From NCBI GenBank assembly GCA_038238115.1, contig JBBRYB010000012.1, positions 51,544 to 115,543 on the forward strand: a DNA stretch of 64,000 bases, read 5' to 3'. Of this stretch, positions 8,169 through 16,953 are shown piece by piece (the first letter of the stretch is position 1; the number at the start of each line of letters is the position of its first letter). The stretch comes from JBBRYB01 sp038238115 (GTDB lineage: Bacteria; Actinomycetota; Actinomycetes; Propionibacteriales; Nocardioidaceae). The position numbers were made by a program, and so were the translations under genes. The notes beneath the pieces were generated by a model, which worked only from the letters and a program-made list of their open reading frames with translations, did no database searches and had not been told where the DNA came from.

Positions 8169-9416
8169 CTAGCGTTGTGCCTGCGATCCGGGCTGCACCT
8201 CGGCGTCGGTGCCCCTGATCCGCTGCCCGGCATCGCGGACACGTCGTCCGGCACGGCGCCAGACGGGCAGGTCCCGCTCCCGCTCGTAGGCCGCCCAGGC
8301 AGCCTTCAGCCGCTGCTCCAAGGTCTCCACCCGCTTGGTTCGCTGAGCGAGCTGCTTCTGCAGGTCAGCCACTTGCTCAGCGAGGTGACGCGACTCGATC
8401 TCGTGCGTGCGGTAGAGCACCGCCGAGACCGTCTGTACGGCCACGGCGGCGACGGCATGGTCATCGACGTCGTCGGGGACGGGACCCACGAGTGGCTGAG
8501 CGGGTGGCAGCAGGTCGTCGAGGTCGCCGACCACGTCGTAGGGGAGGGCTCTCAGCTCCTCCACCATGGCCGTCCCGCGCTCGACCACCCAGGGATGCTC
8601 GGCTTGCGGAGGGGTGAACTTCTTGGCTCCTGGCCGCTCGGCGAGGATTGTTTCCGCAAGAACCTGGCGAACCATCATTTGGCGAACTGGTTTGCCACCC
8701 TGTCTCGGCGCGTGGACGTTGATCCGCCTCAGCGTCTCGATCTCCTCCACGCCGAGGGACTCGTTGGGCCGTGAGATCGACTGGTCGACCGAGTCCGGGT
8801 CGATTCCCACCGTTCGTCCGAAGCGCTTGAAGAGCAGGTCTCGCTGACCGCCCGCAGGGGGAACGGTCACGAGGTGCACGTGGTCGTCGGGAAGCCCTTG
8901 GCTCCAGTCCCGGAGAAGCACGGGAAGGTCTTGCACCCGCCAAAACAACACGGACGGATCGTGCTGCTGGAGCAGCCGGTAGAACTCCTTGAGAGTGTGC
9001 GTGCGACCGTGCTTGATGCTCTGCTGCCACTCGGCGGGGACCTGGCGGGCCAGGTCGCGAGCGGTGATGATCGGGTGCACCTCGTCGCTCACAGTTGTTA
9101 GCTGGTTCACCGACCAGGCGGCTCGCTCCGCGGAGGCCACCGCGAAGAGCTCGTGGCTGATGAGCACGTCCTTGTTCCACTCCCCGACCTGCTCCATCAT
9201 CCGGTCCCAAGCGGTCCGCGCACGCGGTGACACCCGCTCGAGCTCGGTGGTGGCGTCTCTGCCGATGAGAGACAGATGGAAGTGGTCACGGACCTGTCCC
9301 AGGGGCAGCAACAGCCCCTGGTCTGCGAGAAGATCCTTGTTGGCCCACAGCACGCTTTGCAGGAAGGTCGTCCCCGTCTTGGGTGTCCCCACATGCAGGT
9401 AAATCCGTCTGGCCAT
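8169..9416 (-). CDS. Sulfotransferase-like protein (second tandem paralogue)
   Basis: 415 aa beginning MARRIYLHVGTPKTGTTFLQ, with the same phosphosulfate-binding loop and VLISHELFAVAS as its downstream neighbour. The two also share the HxVTVP segment and the RRY/FKRFGRT region near mid-protein, so they arose by duplication and then diverged strongly. The last 100 residues are charged and coiled-coil-like (LAEQVADLQKQLAQRTKRVE), a tail the paralogue has only in weaker form. The pair may form a heteromer or use related acceptors. The sulfated product cannot be named from the sequence. Confidence 0.75.
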   Translation of the reverse strand: MARRIYLHVGTPKTGTTFLQSVLWANKDLLADQGLLLPLGQVRDHFHLSLIGRDATTELERVSPRARTAWDRMMEQVGEWNKDVLISHELFAVASAERAAWSVNQLTTVSDEVHPIITARDLARQVPAEWQQSIKHGRTHTLKEFYRLLQQHDPSVLFWRVQDLPVLLRDWSQGLPDDHVHLVTVPPAGGQRDLLFKRFGRTVGIDPDSVDQSISRPNESLGVEEIETLRRINVHAPRQGGKPVRQMMVRQVLAETILAERPGAKKFTPPQAEHPWVVERGTAMVEELRALPYDVVGDLDDLLPPAQPLVGPVPDDVDDHAVAAVAVQTVSAVLYRTHEIESRHLAEQVADLQKQLAQRTKRVETLEQRLKAAWAAYERERDLPVWRRAGRRVRDAGQRIRGTDAEVQPGSQAQR

Positions 9417-9549
9417 GGGTCGATTGGACCTCCGCGCTCACGTCCTCAAAGGCTTGCACGCCCCAGCTGAGCCTACGCCATCGGCGTACCTTCGCTGGCA
9501 GGTCCAGGGTGCCTGCCGAGCCACCGTGCTTCACAGGCGCACCGCCTGA

Positions 9550-10104
9550 TCAACCTGAGAGCAGGGCGGCCCAGGCCATTGACTCCAGGAGTGGTCGCAG
9601 GTGTGTGTCGGGTACGCGGGCATTGCGCGGGGTCGAGTTGAGCAGGCCGAAGACGGCGTGTGTGCGGGCCTGGGCGTCCAGCCGGTCCAGGCTCGGTCGC
9701 CGCGCGAGCAGCTGGTCGACCCACAGCTCGATGTAGGACGTCTGGAGTGCGCGAACCCGCTCGCGGGCGGCTGCAGGAAGCGAGGCCCAGTCGCGGTCTT
9801 GGACCACGATGAGGGCCCGGTTGGACAAGGCGAACCCGGTATGCCAGCCGACCAGTCCCCGCAGCGCCTCGTCGGCGTCGCCGGCGGCGTCGACCTTGGC
9901 CCTGCCGACCTCCAGGAGCCGCCCACTGATGCGCACCAGCATCTCGGCGAGCATCGCGTCCTTGCTGGCGAAGTGGCGATACAACGCCGGACCAGAGATG
10001 CCGCATGCGGCGCCGACATCGTCCACCGACACGCCATGGAAGCCCCGGGCAGCGAACAGCTCGGCGGCCCGGGCCAGGATCTGGTCTCGTCGAGAGACGG
10101 TCAC
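9550..10104 (-). CDS. TetR-family repressor of the acyl-CoA carboxylase operon
   Basis: 184 aa, GTG start. The N-terminal HTH is textbook TetR: AAELFAARGFHGVSVDDVG then CGISGPALYRHFASKDAML; the rest is a helical ligand-binding domain of normal length. It is divergent from the acyl-CoA carboxylase / HMG-CoA lyase genes, with 45 bp between start codons containing a near-perfect palindrome. It therefore very probably represses both directions and responds to a branched-chain acyl-CoA or similar intermediate. The ligand is an inference from neighbouring genes. Confidence 0.9.
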   Translation of the reverse strand: MTVSRRDQILARAAELFAARGFHGVSVDDVGAACGISGPALYRHFASKDAMLAEMLVRISGRLLEVGRAKVDAAGDADEALRGLVGWHTGFALSNRALIVVQDRDWASLPAAARERVRALQTSYIELWVDQLLARRPSLDRLDAQARTHAVFGLLNSTPRNARVPDTHLRPLLESMAWAALLSG

Positions 10105-10110
10105 GTAGGC

Positions 10111-10116
10111 AGCCTA
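10111..10116 (-). promoter_or_regulatory. Leaderless -10 element of tetR
   Basis: TAGGCT on the minus strand ends 6 nt before the GTG start of the TetR gene. No Shine-Dalgarno sequence lies between, so transcription would begin at or next to the start codon. Confidence 0.55.
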
Positions 10117-10125
10117 GACCCGGAA

Positions 10126-10141
10126 GTTAACGATCGCTAAC
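10126..10141. promoter_or_regulatory. Palindromic operator between tetR and the carboxylase operon
   Basis: GTTAACGATCGCTAAC is a 16-bp inverted repeat with a single mismatched pair, placed in the middle of the 45-bp divergent intergenic region. It overlaps the -10 element of the carboxylase gene, so bound repressor would block RNA polymerase directly. It is the obvious binding site for the adjacent TetR protein. Confidence 0.7.
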
Positions 10142-10143
10142 AT
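10138..10143 (+). promoter_or_regulatory. Leaderless -10 element of the carboxylase operon
   Basis: TAACAT lies 6 nt before the ATG and shares its first four bases with the right arm of the operator palindrome. No ribosome-binding site is present between it and the start. Confidence 0.55.
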
Positions 10144-10149
10144 TGTGGG

Positions 10150-11745
10150 ATGACCCAGCAGACAGCTGCCGCGCCGGAGCCAGTGTCCCGCAACGCGAGT
10201 CTCGAAGGTCTCGTGGAGGAGCTGCGTCAGCGCCTTGCCACCGCGAGAGCGGGCGGCTCGGAGGCTGCGCGTGCTCGGCATACCGATCGCGGCAAGCTGC
10301 TCGTGCGCGACCGTGTCGACAGGCTGCTCGACCCTGGCTCACCGTTCCTCGAGGTGGCGCCGCTCGCCGCCTTCGGCATGTACGACGACGCGGTGCCGTC
10401 CGCCGGGATCGTAACCGGGGTGGGCCAGGTGAGCGGCCGACCATGCGTCATCGTGGCCAACGACGCCACTGTCAAGGGCGGCACCTACTACCCGATGACC
10501 GTCAAGAAGCACCTGCGGGCGCAGGAAATCGCCCGGGCCAACCACCTGCCGTGCCTGTACCTCGTCGACTCTGGTGGCGCCTTCCTTCCCATGCAGGACG
10601 AGGTCTTTCCGGACCGCGAGCACTTCGGGCGGATCTTCTACAACCAGGCGACCTTGTCCGCGGCGGGCATCCCCCAGGTAGCCGCCGTGCTGGGGTCGTG
10701 TACCGCCGGCGGTGCCTATGTGCCCGCCATGTCCGACGAGTCCGTGATCGTGCGGAATCAAGGCACCATCTTCCTCGGCGGGCCCCCGCTCGTGAAGGCG
10801 GCGACCGGCGAGGTGGTGTCTGCCGAGGACCTCGGTGGCGGTGACGTCCATGCCCGCACGTCAGGAGTCGTGGACCATCTCGCCGCGGACGACCCGCAGG
10901 CGCTCGCCATCGTGCGGTCGATCGTCGGCACGCTGCCGCGGCCCGCACCGCCTTCGCTCGTGCAGCACGAGGTGGATGAGCCAGTGGAGGACCCGGGCAC
11001 GCTGTATGCCGTCGTGCCACCCGACACCCGGACGCCGTACGACGTGCGCGACGTGATCCGCCGGATCGTGGATGGCTCACGGCTGCACGAGTTCAGGGCG
11101 TTGTACGGCGAGACGCTCGTGTGTGGCTTCGCGCGCGTCTGGGGATATGACGTCGGCATCGTGGCCAACAACGGGATCCTCTTCAGCGAGTCCAGCCTGA
11201 AGGGCACGCACTTCATCGAGCTGTGCAACCAGCGGGGCATCCCCCTGCTCTTCCTGCAGAACATCACGGGCTTCATGGTGGGCCGCCAGTACGAGGCAGG
11301 CGGCATCGCGAAGGACGGCGCCAAGCTCGTCACGGCCGTCGCATGCTCGGTCGTGCCGAGATTCACCGTCGTGATCGGCGGCTCGTTCGGGGCGGGCAAC
11401 TACGGCATGTGTGGGCGGGCCTACGACCCGCGCTTCCTCTGGATGTGGCCCAACGCGCGGATCTCGGTCATGGGTGGCGAGCAGGCGGCGGCGGTGCTCG
11501 CCACGGTCAGACGCGACGGGATCGAGGCCCGAGGCGGCACGTGGTCCCGGGAGGCCGAGGACGAGTTCCGGCGCCCCGTCCACGAGCAGTACGAGACGCA
11601 GGGCTCGCCGTACTATTCGACTGCGCGGCTGTGGGACGACGCCATCATCGACCCACTTGACACCCGCCGCGTGCTCGGCATGGGCCTGGCGGCGGCAGCG
11701 CATGCGCCTGTGCCGGAGCCGCACTACGGCATCTTCCGGATGTGA
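10150..11745 (+). CDS. Acyl-CoA carboxylase, carboxyltransferase (beta) subunit
   Basis: 531 aa, the usual length for methylcrotonyl-/propionyl-type carboxyltransferase subunits. Both crotonase-like halves are visible: the N-terminal acyl-CoA-binding half with LYLVDSGGAFLPMQ and GSCTAGGAYVPAM, and the C-terminal carboxybiotin-binding half with LLFLQNITGFMVG and GGSFGAGNYGMCGRAYDPRF. The LQNITGFMVG and GNYGMCGRA segments are typical of 3-methylcrotonyl-CoA carboxylase beta. It is followed immediately by the biotin-carboxylase subunit and HMG-CoA lyase, so the likely role is step four of leucine/isovalerate degradation. Start codon at the edge of the leaderless promoter. Confidence 0.93.
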   Translation: MTQQTAAAPEPVSRNASLEGLVEELRQRLATARAGGSEAARARHTDRGKLLVRDRVDRLLDPGSPFLEVAPLAAFGMYDDAVPSAGIVTGVGQVSGRPCVIVANDATVKGGTYYPMTVKKHLRAQEIARANHLPCLYLVDSGGAFLPMQDEVFPDREHFGRIFYNQATLSAAGIPQVAAVLGSCTAGGAYVPAMSDESVIVRNQGTIFLGGPPLVKAATGEVVSAEDLGGGDVHARTSGVVDHLAADDPQALAIVRSIVGTLPRPAPPSLVQHEVDEPVEDPGTLYAVVPPDTRTPYDVRDVIRRIVDGSRLHEFRALYGETLVCGFARVWGYDVGIVANNGILFSESSLKGTHFIELCNQRGIPLLFLQNITGFMVGRQYEAGGIAKDGAKLVTAVACSVVPRFTVVIGGSFGAGNYGMCGRAYDPRFLWMWPNARISVMGGEQAAAVLATVRRDGIEARGGTWSREAEDEFRRPVHEQYETQGSPYYSTARLWDDAIIDPLDTRRVLGMGLAAAAHAPVPEPHYGIFRM

Positions 11746-11752
11746 GGCGAGC

Positions 11753-13762
11753 GTGACCCGATTCGACACCGTCCTGGTCGCCAACCGGGGAGAGATCGCG
11801 CTGCGCGTGATGCGCGCGTGCGTGGCAAGCGGCCTGCGCAGCGTGGCCGTCTACAGCGATGCCGACCGCGACGCGCCGCACGTGCGGGCGGCCGACGCCG
11901 CGGTTCGGATCGGTCCGGGGGCGGCCGCGGACTCCTACCTGTCGATCCCCGCCCTGATCGAGGCCGCGGAGCGGACCAGGGCCGGTGCCGTGCACCCTGG
12001 CTACGGCTTCTTGTCCGAGCGCGCCGAGTTCGCCCGCGCGGTCGTCGAGGCGGGCCTCGTCTTCGTCGGCCCTTCGGCCGACGTGATGGATGCCATGGGT
12101 CGCAAGGACAAGGCCCGCGCCATCGCCACGGCCGCGGGTGTGCCCGTGGTGCCGGCTGCTGACGCGGCCGCCGACGACCTGGACTCGATCGGCCGGCAGG
12201 TCGGCTTCCCTCTGCTGGTCAAGGCTGCGAGCGGCGGAGGCGGCAAGGGCATGCGGATCGTGCGCTCGGCGCCCGACCTCGACCAGGCCGTCGCCGCGGC
12301 CCGACGGGAGGCGCTGTCGGCGTTCGGCGACGACACCATGCTGTTCGAGCGGTACGTCGAGAACGGGCGCCACATCGAGGTGCAGGTCCTCGGTGACGAG
12401 CACGGACACCTCGTCCACCTCTTCGAGCGCGACTGCTCGGTGCAGCGCCGGCACCAAAAAGTGATCGAGGAAGCGCCTGCCAGCGTGATCTCTCCCGCTG
12501 TGCGCGACCTTGTGCTGTCCTCGTCGATCGCACTCGCCGGCGAGGTCGACTATGTGGGCGCCGGCACCGTCGAGTTCCTCGTCCGTGGTGACGAGGCGTA
12601 CTTCTTGGAGATGAACACCCGCCTGCAGGTCGAGCACCCCGTCACCGAGATCGTCACCGGACTCGACCTGGTTGCGTTGCAGCTCGCCGTGGCCCAGGGC
12701 GAGCCGCTGCCCTTCGGCCAGGCCGACGTCTGCGTGCGTGGCCACGCGATCGAGGCTCGCGTCTACGCCGAGGACCCGGCCCATGGCTTCGTCCCGCAGG
12801 CGGGTGTTGCTCGTCTGGTGCACTGGCCGGAACGAGCCCGGGTCGACGCGGCGCTCGGGTCAGGCCAGCGGGTCAGCACACACTACGACCCCATGCTCGG
12901 CAAGGTCATCGTGTCGGGGGCGACGCGTGAGGCCGCGCGGCTACGCCTCGTCCAGGCACTCGACGACACCGCGATCGTCGGCCTCACTACCAACGCGGGC
13001 TTCCTGCGCCAGCTCGCCGACTCCGACGCCTACCGAGATTCCCAGATCGACACCGCATGGCTGGACCACCATCCAGGTGCCGCCGCGGTCGTAGTCCCGG
13101 ATCAGGCGTGGTGGATCGCAGCCTGCGCGGTGGCGGCGGGCAACGACTCCACCGATCCGCTCGCGACGCCCGACGGGTGGCGGCTCGCCGGACCGCGAGC
13201 CCGTGTGCCCGTGTCGCTCAGCTGCATCCAAGACGCGTCGACGCTGACCCGCGTGCTGCTTGTCGACTCGGGTGCAGGCGTCGTACAGGACGGGGAGCGA
13301 CAGATCTCACTGCGGTGGACGTCGGCCGTCGGTGTCGGCGAGGTGCGCTGCGAGGTCGACGGGGTCGCGGCGCGGGCGCACGTCGTGGTCGCGGGAAGCG
13401 AGGTCGCGGTGGCCTATCAGGGGCAGACCCACGTCTTCGAACTGCCGGACGCCTTCGCGGCGTCACATCGTCTCGAAACCGGGGATGGGACGATCACCGC
13501 ACCCATGCCGGGCACTGTGCTGGCCGTGATGGTCGGGACGGGCGCTGAGGTGGCCGAGGGTGAAACGCTCGCGGTCGTCGAGGCGATGAAGATGGAGCTG
13601 GCCTTGAAGGCGCCCTTTGCCGGGGTGGTCACCGAGGTGTCAGCAGCGGCGAAGGTCGGTGGTCAGGTCGACCTCGGTGCCGCGCTCTTCGTCGTCACGG
13701 CCGACGCGGTCGCAGCGGGCCAGGACGGTCAGCTGCCCGCCTCAGCACGGGTGGACCGATGA
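11753..13762 (+). CDS. Biotin carboxylase / biotin carboxyl carrier (alpha) subunit of acyl-CoA carboxylase
   Basis: 669 aa from GTG 11753, with GAGG just upstream and 7 bp after the beta subunit stop; the open frame extends much further upstream inside the beta gene but is a shadow there. Domains in order: biotin carboxylase N-domain (VLVANRGEIALRVMRA), ATP-grasp with glycine-rich loop (KAASGGGGKGMRI), catalytic core (EMNTRLQVEHPVTE), a linker, and a C-terminal biotinyl domain with the acceptor Lys613 in EAMKMELA. It carboxylates biotin with ATP and bicarbonate and hands it to the beta subunit. Its stop overlaps the HMG-CoA lyase start. Confidence 0.94.
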   Translation: MTRFDTVLVANRGEIALRVMRACVASGLRSVAVYSDADRDAPHVRAADAAVRIGPGAAADSYLSIPALIEAAERTRAGAVHPGYGFLSERAEFARAVVEAGLVFVGPSADVMDAMGRKDKARAIATAAGVPVVPAADAAADDLDSIGRQVGFPLLVKAASGGGGKGMRIVRSAPDLDQAVAAARREALSAFGDDTMLFERYVENGRHIEVQVLGDEHGHLVHLFERDCSVQRRHQKVIEEAPASVISPAVRDLVLSSSIALAGEVDYVGAGTVEFLVRGDEAYFLEMNTRLQVEHPVTEIVTGLDLVALQLAVAQGEPLPFGQADVCVRGHAIEARVYAEDPAHGFVPQAGVARLVHWPERARVDAALGSGQRVSTHYDPMLGKVIVSGATREAARLRLVQALDDTAIVGLTTNAGFLRQLADSDAYRDSQIDTAWLDHHPGAAAVVVPDQAWWIAACAVAAGNDSTDPLATPDGWRLAGPRARVPVSLSCIQDASTLTRVLLVDSGAGVVQDGERQISLRWTSAVGVGEVRCEVDGVAARAHVVVAGSEVAVAYQGQTHVFELPDAFAASHRLETGDGTITAPMPGTVLAVMVGTGAEVAEGETLAVVEAMKMELALKAPFAGVVTEVSAAAKVGGQVDLGAALFVVTADAVAAGQDGQLPASARVDR

Positions 13763-14706
13763 CCGGTCCCTCGGCCACCGGGATGCGCAGCCCCCAGGTC
13801 GAGCGCGCCGCGAACATGCCGTCGCAGGTGACGATCTATGAGGTGGGACCGCGAGACGGGCTGCAGAACGAGTCGGCCATCATCCCCGTCGAGGTCAAGG
13901 CCGAGTTCGTGAGGCGGTTGGTGGCGGCCGGCCTCCGCTCGGTCGAGGTGACGAGCTTCGTGCATCCGACCTGGGTGCCGCAGCTCGGCGATGCGGAGGC
14001 CCTCGTCGACGCCCTCGACATGCAGGCGGCGCCGCGGATGAGCGTCCTGGTGCCCAACGCGCGCGGGCTCGATCGCGCGCTTGCCAAGGGGATCCGCGAC
14101 ATCGCTGTGTTCGGGAGCGCCACGGAGTCGTTCGCCCGCCGCAACCTCAACCGGGGCCTCGACGAGCAGTTCGCCATGTTCGACCCCGTCGTGTCGAGAG
14201 CGCGAGCGGCGGGCCTGCGGGTGCGGGGATACGTCTCGATGTGCTTCGGTGACCCGTGGGAAGGCGAGGTCGCGGTGGGACAGGTCGTCGCCGTCGCGCG
14301 CAGGCTACTCGATCTGGGCTGCGACGAGGTGTCGCTCGGTGACACGATCGGCGTCGGGACGCCCGGGCAGGTGGCGCGGCTGCTGTCGGAGTTGATGGCT
14401 GCGGGCGCGAGGGTCGAGCAGGTCGGCGTGCACTTCCACGACACGTTCGGCCAGGCGCTGTCGAACGCGCTGACGGCCATGCGCCACGGGGTCACCACGA
14501 TCGACGCGTCGGCCGGTGGGCTGGGCGGCTGCCCCTACGCCGACAGCGCTACCGGCAACCTGGCGACAGAGGACCTCGTCTGGCAGCTGCACGGCCTCGG
14601 CATCGAGACAGGCGTCGACCTCGAAGCGCTCGTGGCCACGACTGCCTGGATGGCCGAGCAGATCGGCAAGCCACCCGCCTCCCGGGTCGCCACAGCCCTG
14701 CTCTGA
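13759..14706 (+). CDS. Hydroxymethylglutaryl-CoA lyase
   Basis: 315 aa TIM-barrel of the DRE-metallolyase family. VGPRDGLQNE near the N-terminus is the metal/substrate motif, HFHDTFGQALSNAL carries the metal-binding histidines, and GGLGGCPYA contains the catalytic cysteine loop typical of HMG-CoA lyase. It cleaves HMG-CoA to acetyl-CoA and acetoacetate, the last step of leucine degradation. ATGA overlap with the carboxylase alpha subunit shows translational coupling. A later start at ATG 13816 (MPSQVTIYEVG) would fit the family length better; the first 19 residues may be extra. Confidence 0.92.
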   Translation: MTGPSATGMRSPQVERAANMPSQVTIYEVGPRDGLQNESAIIPVEVKAEFVRRLVAAGLRSVEVTSFVHPTWVPQLGDAEALVDALDMQAAPRMSVLVPNARGLDRALAKGIRDIAVFGSATESFARRNLNRGLDEQFAMFDPVVSRARAAGLRVRGYVSMCFGDPWEGEVAVGQVVAVARRLLDLGCDEVSLGDTIGVGTPGQVARLLSELMAAGARVEQVGVHFHDTFGQALSNALTAMRHGVTTIDASAGGLGGCPYADSATGNLATEDLVWQLHGLGIETGVDLEALVATTAWMAEQIGKPPASRVATALL

Positions 14707-14728
14707 CGCGCTGCAGCTCAGGCGCGTC
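14705..14728. terminator. Hairpin between convergent genes
   Basis: GACGCGC and GCGCGTC form a perfect 7-bp stem with a 10-nt loop at the convergent junction of the HMG-CoA lyase and EcsC genes. It overlaps both ends of the reading frames and lacks a T-run, so termination is plausible but not certain. Confidence 0.35.
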
Positions 14729-15395
14729 TGGACCGGAGCTCGCGAGCGGCGTACCGGCCCACTTGGTAGGTAGCGAAGCCGTCGGTCACGGCGCCGAAGC
14801 CGCCGCCGATCACCGGCACCCGTCGACCCAGTGTCGCTATCGTGCGCTTGCCGGCGACACGCGTGATCAGCTCACCGGCGACCTCGGTGGCGATGCGATC
14901 GTCCAATGTCGGATCGTGGCCAGGTGCCGTCGCGATCGCCATGGGTGAGCTTGGCAGCTTCCCGCTTTTGACGAGGCGCTTGACAGTGTCTTTGCCCAGC
15001 ATGCACGCCAGGACGGCGTTGCGCACGCGCGGATCCGCCAGGTCGTAGCCACGCAGATGGGCGATGCCGCCGACGAGGTGGCACTGCAGGAGTGCGAGGC
15101 CGGAGATGTTGGCGGGCACGGCGAAAGCCATCGTGACCAGGCCGCCAAGGTTGGTGACGAAGCCTTGGGCTCCGGCCAGGCGGACGTGCGAGTCGACCAG
15201 CGAGCCGACCGCCTTGTCGACATTGCCGCCGTGCTCCGCGAGGCGGCGGTCGGCGGCTGCGGCGGCACCGCGCAGCGGCCCGGCGCCGTCCACGGCACGG
15301 TCGAAGGCTTGCCGAACAAATCCCGTTGCGAACCGGGGCGCGCTCTTGAGCGCGATCGGAGCGATGATCTTGCCGGCCAGGTTGCGTGCACTCAT
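14718..15395 (-). CDS. EcsC family protein
   Basis: 225 aa. The central segment (FVTNLGGLVTMAFAVPANIS followed by a small hydrophobic helix), RVRNAVLACMLGK and the C-terminal glycine-rich PVIGGGFGAVTDGFATYQVG are the recurring features of EcsC proteins in actinobacteria. EcsC members are associated with membrane and secretion functions in Bacillus but the biochemical role is unknown. Ribosome site AAGGAGC precedes the ATG. It stands alone, convergent with the carboxylase operon. Confidence 0.75.
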   Translation of the reverse strand: MSARNLAGKIIAPIALKSAPRFATGFVRQAFDRAVDGAGPLRGAAAAADRRLAEHGGNVDKAVGSLVDSHVRLAGAQGFVTNLGGLVTMAFAVPANISGLALLQCHLVGGIAHLRGYDLADPRVRNAVLACMLGKDTVKRLVKSGKLPSSPMAIATAPGHDPTLDDRIATEVAGELITRVAGKRTIATLGRRVPVIGGGFGAVTDGFATYQVGRYAARELRSRRA

Positions 15396-15559
15396 GGGAC
15401 GGCTCCTTGTGAGCTGACGATCCCACGGTGGTCGCGGATCCGTCGCCTACTGTACGCAGGCCGAAATATAGTGGTGGCAACGCGCGGGTTAGGTTGGAGC
15501 GGCAGGACACGGCGCGAAGCACCGGGCCAGCCGCTGCACGGCGATCCAAGGAGGCGGTC

Positions 15560-15736
15560 ATGGCCGACCAAGAACACGTCGACCGGGAGGACGAGCAGCA
15601 CCGCAAGTTCCGCGAGGCGCTGGAGCGTAAGAAGGCGACGCAGAGGGACATGCACGCCGAGGGCGCTCGCAACAAGGGTGTCGGGCAGGCGCGCAACGAC
15701 AAGCAGCAGCGCGAGTTCCGGCGCAAGTCCGTGTAA
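15560..15736 (+). CDS. DUF5302 small charged protein
   Basis: 58 aa from ATG 15560, chosen because AAGGAGG lies 7 nt upstream; earlier in-frame codons are intergenic. The sequence KFREALERKKATQR and the C-terminal QQREFRRKSV are characteristic of actinobacterial DUF5302 proteins, which are short, highly charged and of unknown function. Probably cytosolic; nothing indicates a catalytic role. Confidence 0.8.
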   Translation: MADQEHVDREDEQHRKFREALERKKATQRDMHAEGARNKGVGQARNDKQQREFRRKSV

Positions 15737-15746
15737 CGCCTCCCGC

Positions 15747-16409
15747 ATGAAGACAATGCCGCCGGCCAACCGCTGGGTGTTCCCTGACCCGCTGGAGGCC
15801 GACGACGACGTCGTGGCGATCGGCGCCGACCTCGAGCCCGGCACCGTCCTGAGTGCGTACCAGCAGGGGATCTTTCCGATGCCGATGAGTGAGCTCGCGG
15901 AGATGAGCTGGTGGTCGCCAGCGCGTCGCGGAGTGCTCCCTCTGGACGGCCTGCGTGTCACCCGGTCGATGCGCCAGTCGGCGAAGCGGTTCCGGGTGTC
16001 GGTGGATTCGGCGTACGACGACGTTGTGGCGGCCTGCGCCGATCCGTGTCGACCGGGCGCCTGGATCGACCAGCGGATCATCGCCGCCTACCGTCGCCTC
16101 TTCGACCTCGGCTGGACACATTCGGTGGAGGTGTGGGAGGGCGGGGAGCTGGTTGGGGGCCTCTACGGCGTCGCGATCGGCGGGCTCTTCGCGGGAGAGT
16201 CCATGTTTCACCGGGCGCGCGACGCGTCGAAGGTGGCGCTGATGGCCCTCGTTGACCTGCTGGACGACGGGGAGCCGCGCCGACTGCTCGACGTTCAGTG
16301 GTCGACCAGCCACCTCGAGAGCCTCGGAGTCGTCGAGGTGCCGCGGGCGGACTACCTCAAGCTGCTGGGCCGTGCCCTCGCCGCACCGCTGCCGCTCGCT
16401 TGGAGGTGA
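15747..16409 (+). CDS. aat: Leucyl/phenylalanyl-tRNA--protein transferase
   Basis: 220 aa from ATG 15747 (ATG 15756 is also possible; neither has a strong ribosome site, and the gene starts 10 bp after DUF5302). The N-terminus RWVFPDPLEADDDVVAIGAD, then AYQQGIFPMP and MSWWSPARRGVLPL, are hallmark segments of Aat, as are GLYGVAIGGLFAGESMFH and LLDVQWSTSHLESLG. Aat adds Leu or Phe from aminoacyl-tRNA to N-terminal Arg/Lys of proteins, marking them for Clp degradation (N-degron pathway). Length is typical. Confidence 0.93.
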   Translation: MKTMPPANRWVFPDPLEADDDVVAIGADLEPGTVLSAYQQGIFPMPMSELAEMSWWSPARRGVLPLDGLRVTRSMRQSAKRFRVSVDSAYDDVVAACADPCRPGAWIDQRIIAAYRRLFDLGWTHSVEVWEGGELVGGLYGVAIGGLFAGESMFHRARDASKVALMALVDLLDDGEPRRLLDVQWSTSHLESLGVVEVPRADYLKLLGRALAAPLPLAWR

Positions 16410-16438
16410 CGAGCGCAGGGGTCTCCCGCTCGCCGTGG

Positions 16439-16906
16439 TCAGCTGGCTGTCGCGCGACGCGGGTCGGGACCGAAGGCCCAGTCCGCGAAGTGTTCCTGCT
16501 CCGGCTCGGCAGCTTCCTCTTCCTGCTGGGGCCTGAGGGCGACCTGGCCGGTCTCGGGTATGGACGCCGCTGCTCCCGCTGACCGCTGGCGCGGCGGGAC
16601 GGCCGGCTCAGCTCCGAGGTCGTACCGCGTCGAGGGCTCAACCGAACGCGGGGCCACGTGGACTCCTGGTGCGTCGCGGAGCCCGTCGACCATCGCGTCC
16701 ACGAAGCTGGCAACATCTCCGACGGCCAGCCGGAACGTGCCGGCGCAGACTTGGTCTCGCCACATCGACAAGACCACGACGTCGGCCTCGTGGTGCCACG
16801 TGAGCCGCATGGCACGACCGTTCCCGCGGGCATCGAGGAAGACCTCACCCTGCGGTTGGCTCGACTTCGCCAGCATGGGCAACCATGGTGCCCTGCCCAG
16901 CGCCAA
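16439..16906 (-). CDS. Conserved actinobacterial protein of unknown function
   Basis: 155 aa from TTG 16906, or 145 aa from ATG 16876 (MLAKSSQPQGEV). The first half looks like a compact alpha/beta fold (EVFLDARGNGRAMRLTWHHE, then VVLSMWRDQVCAGTFRL), while the last 60 residues are acidic, Pro/Gln-rich and probably disordered. Divergent from the Fpg-like glycosylase gene and convergent with aat. I do not recognise a function; codon bias matches neighbours, which supports a real gene. Confidence 0.6.
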   Translation of the reverse strand: MALGRAPWLPMLAKSSQPQGEVFLDARGNGRAMRLTWHHEADVVVLSMWRDQVCAGTFRLAVGDVASFVDAMVDGLRDAPGVHVAPRSVEPSTRYDLGAEPAVPPRQRSAGAAASIPETGQVALRPQQEEEAAEPEQEHFADWAFGPDPRRATAS

Positions 16907-16953
16907 CCGGCAAGCGGGAGCGAAGTCTGCGGCCGAGCGGGCACACTAGAGGG

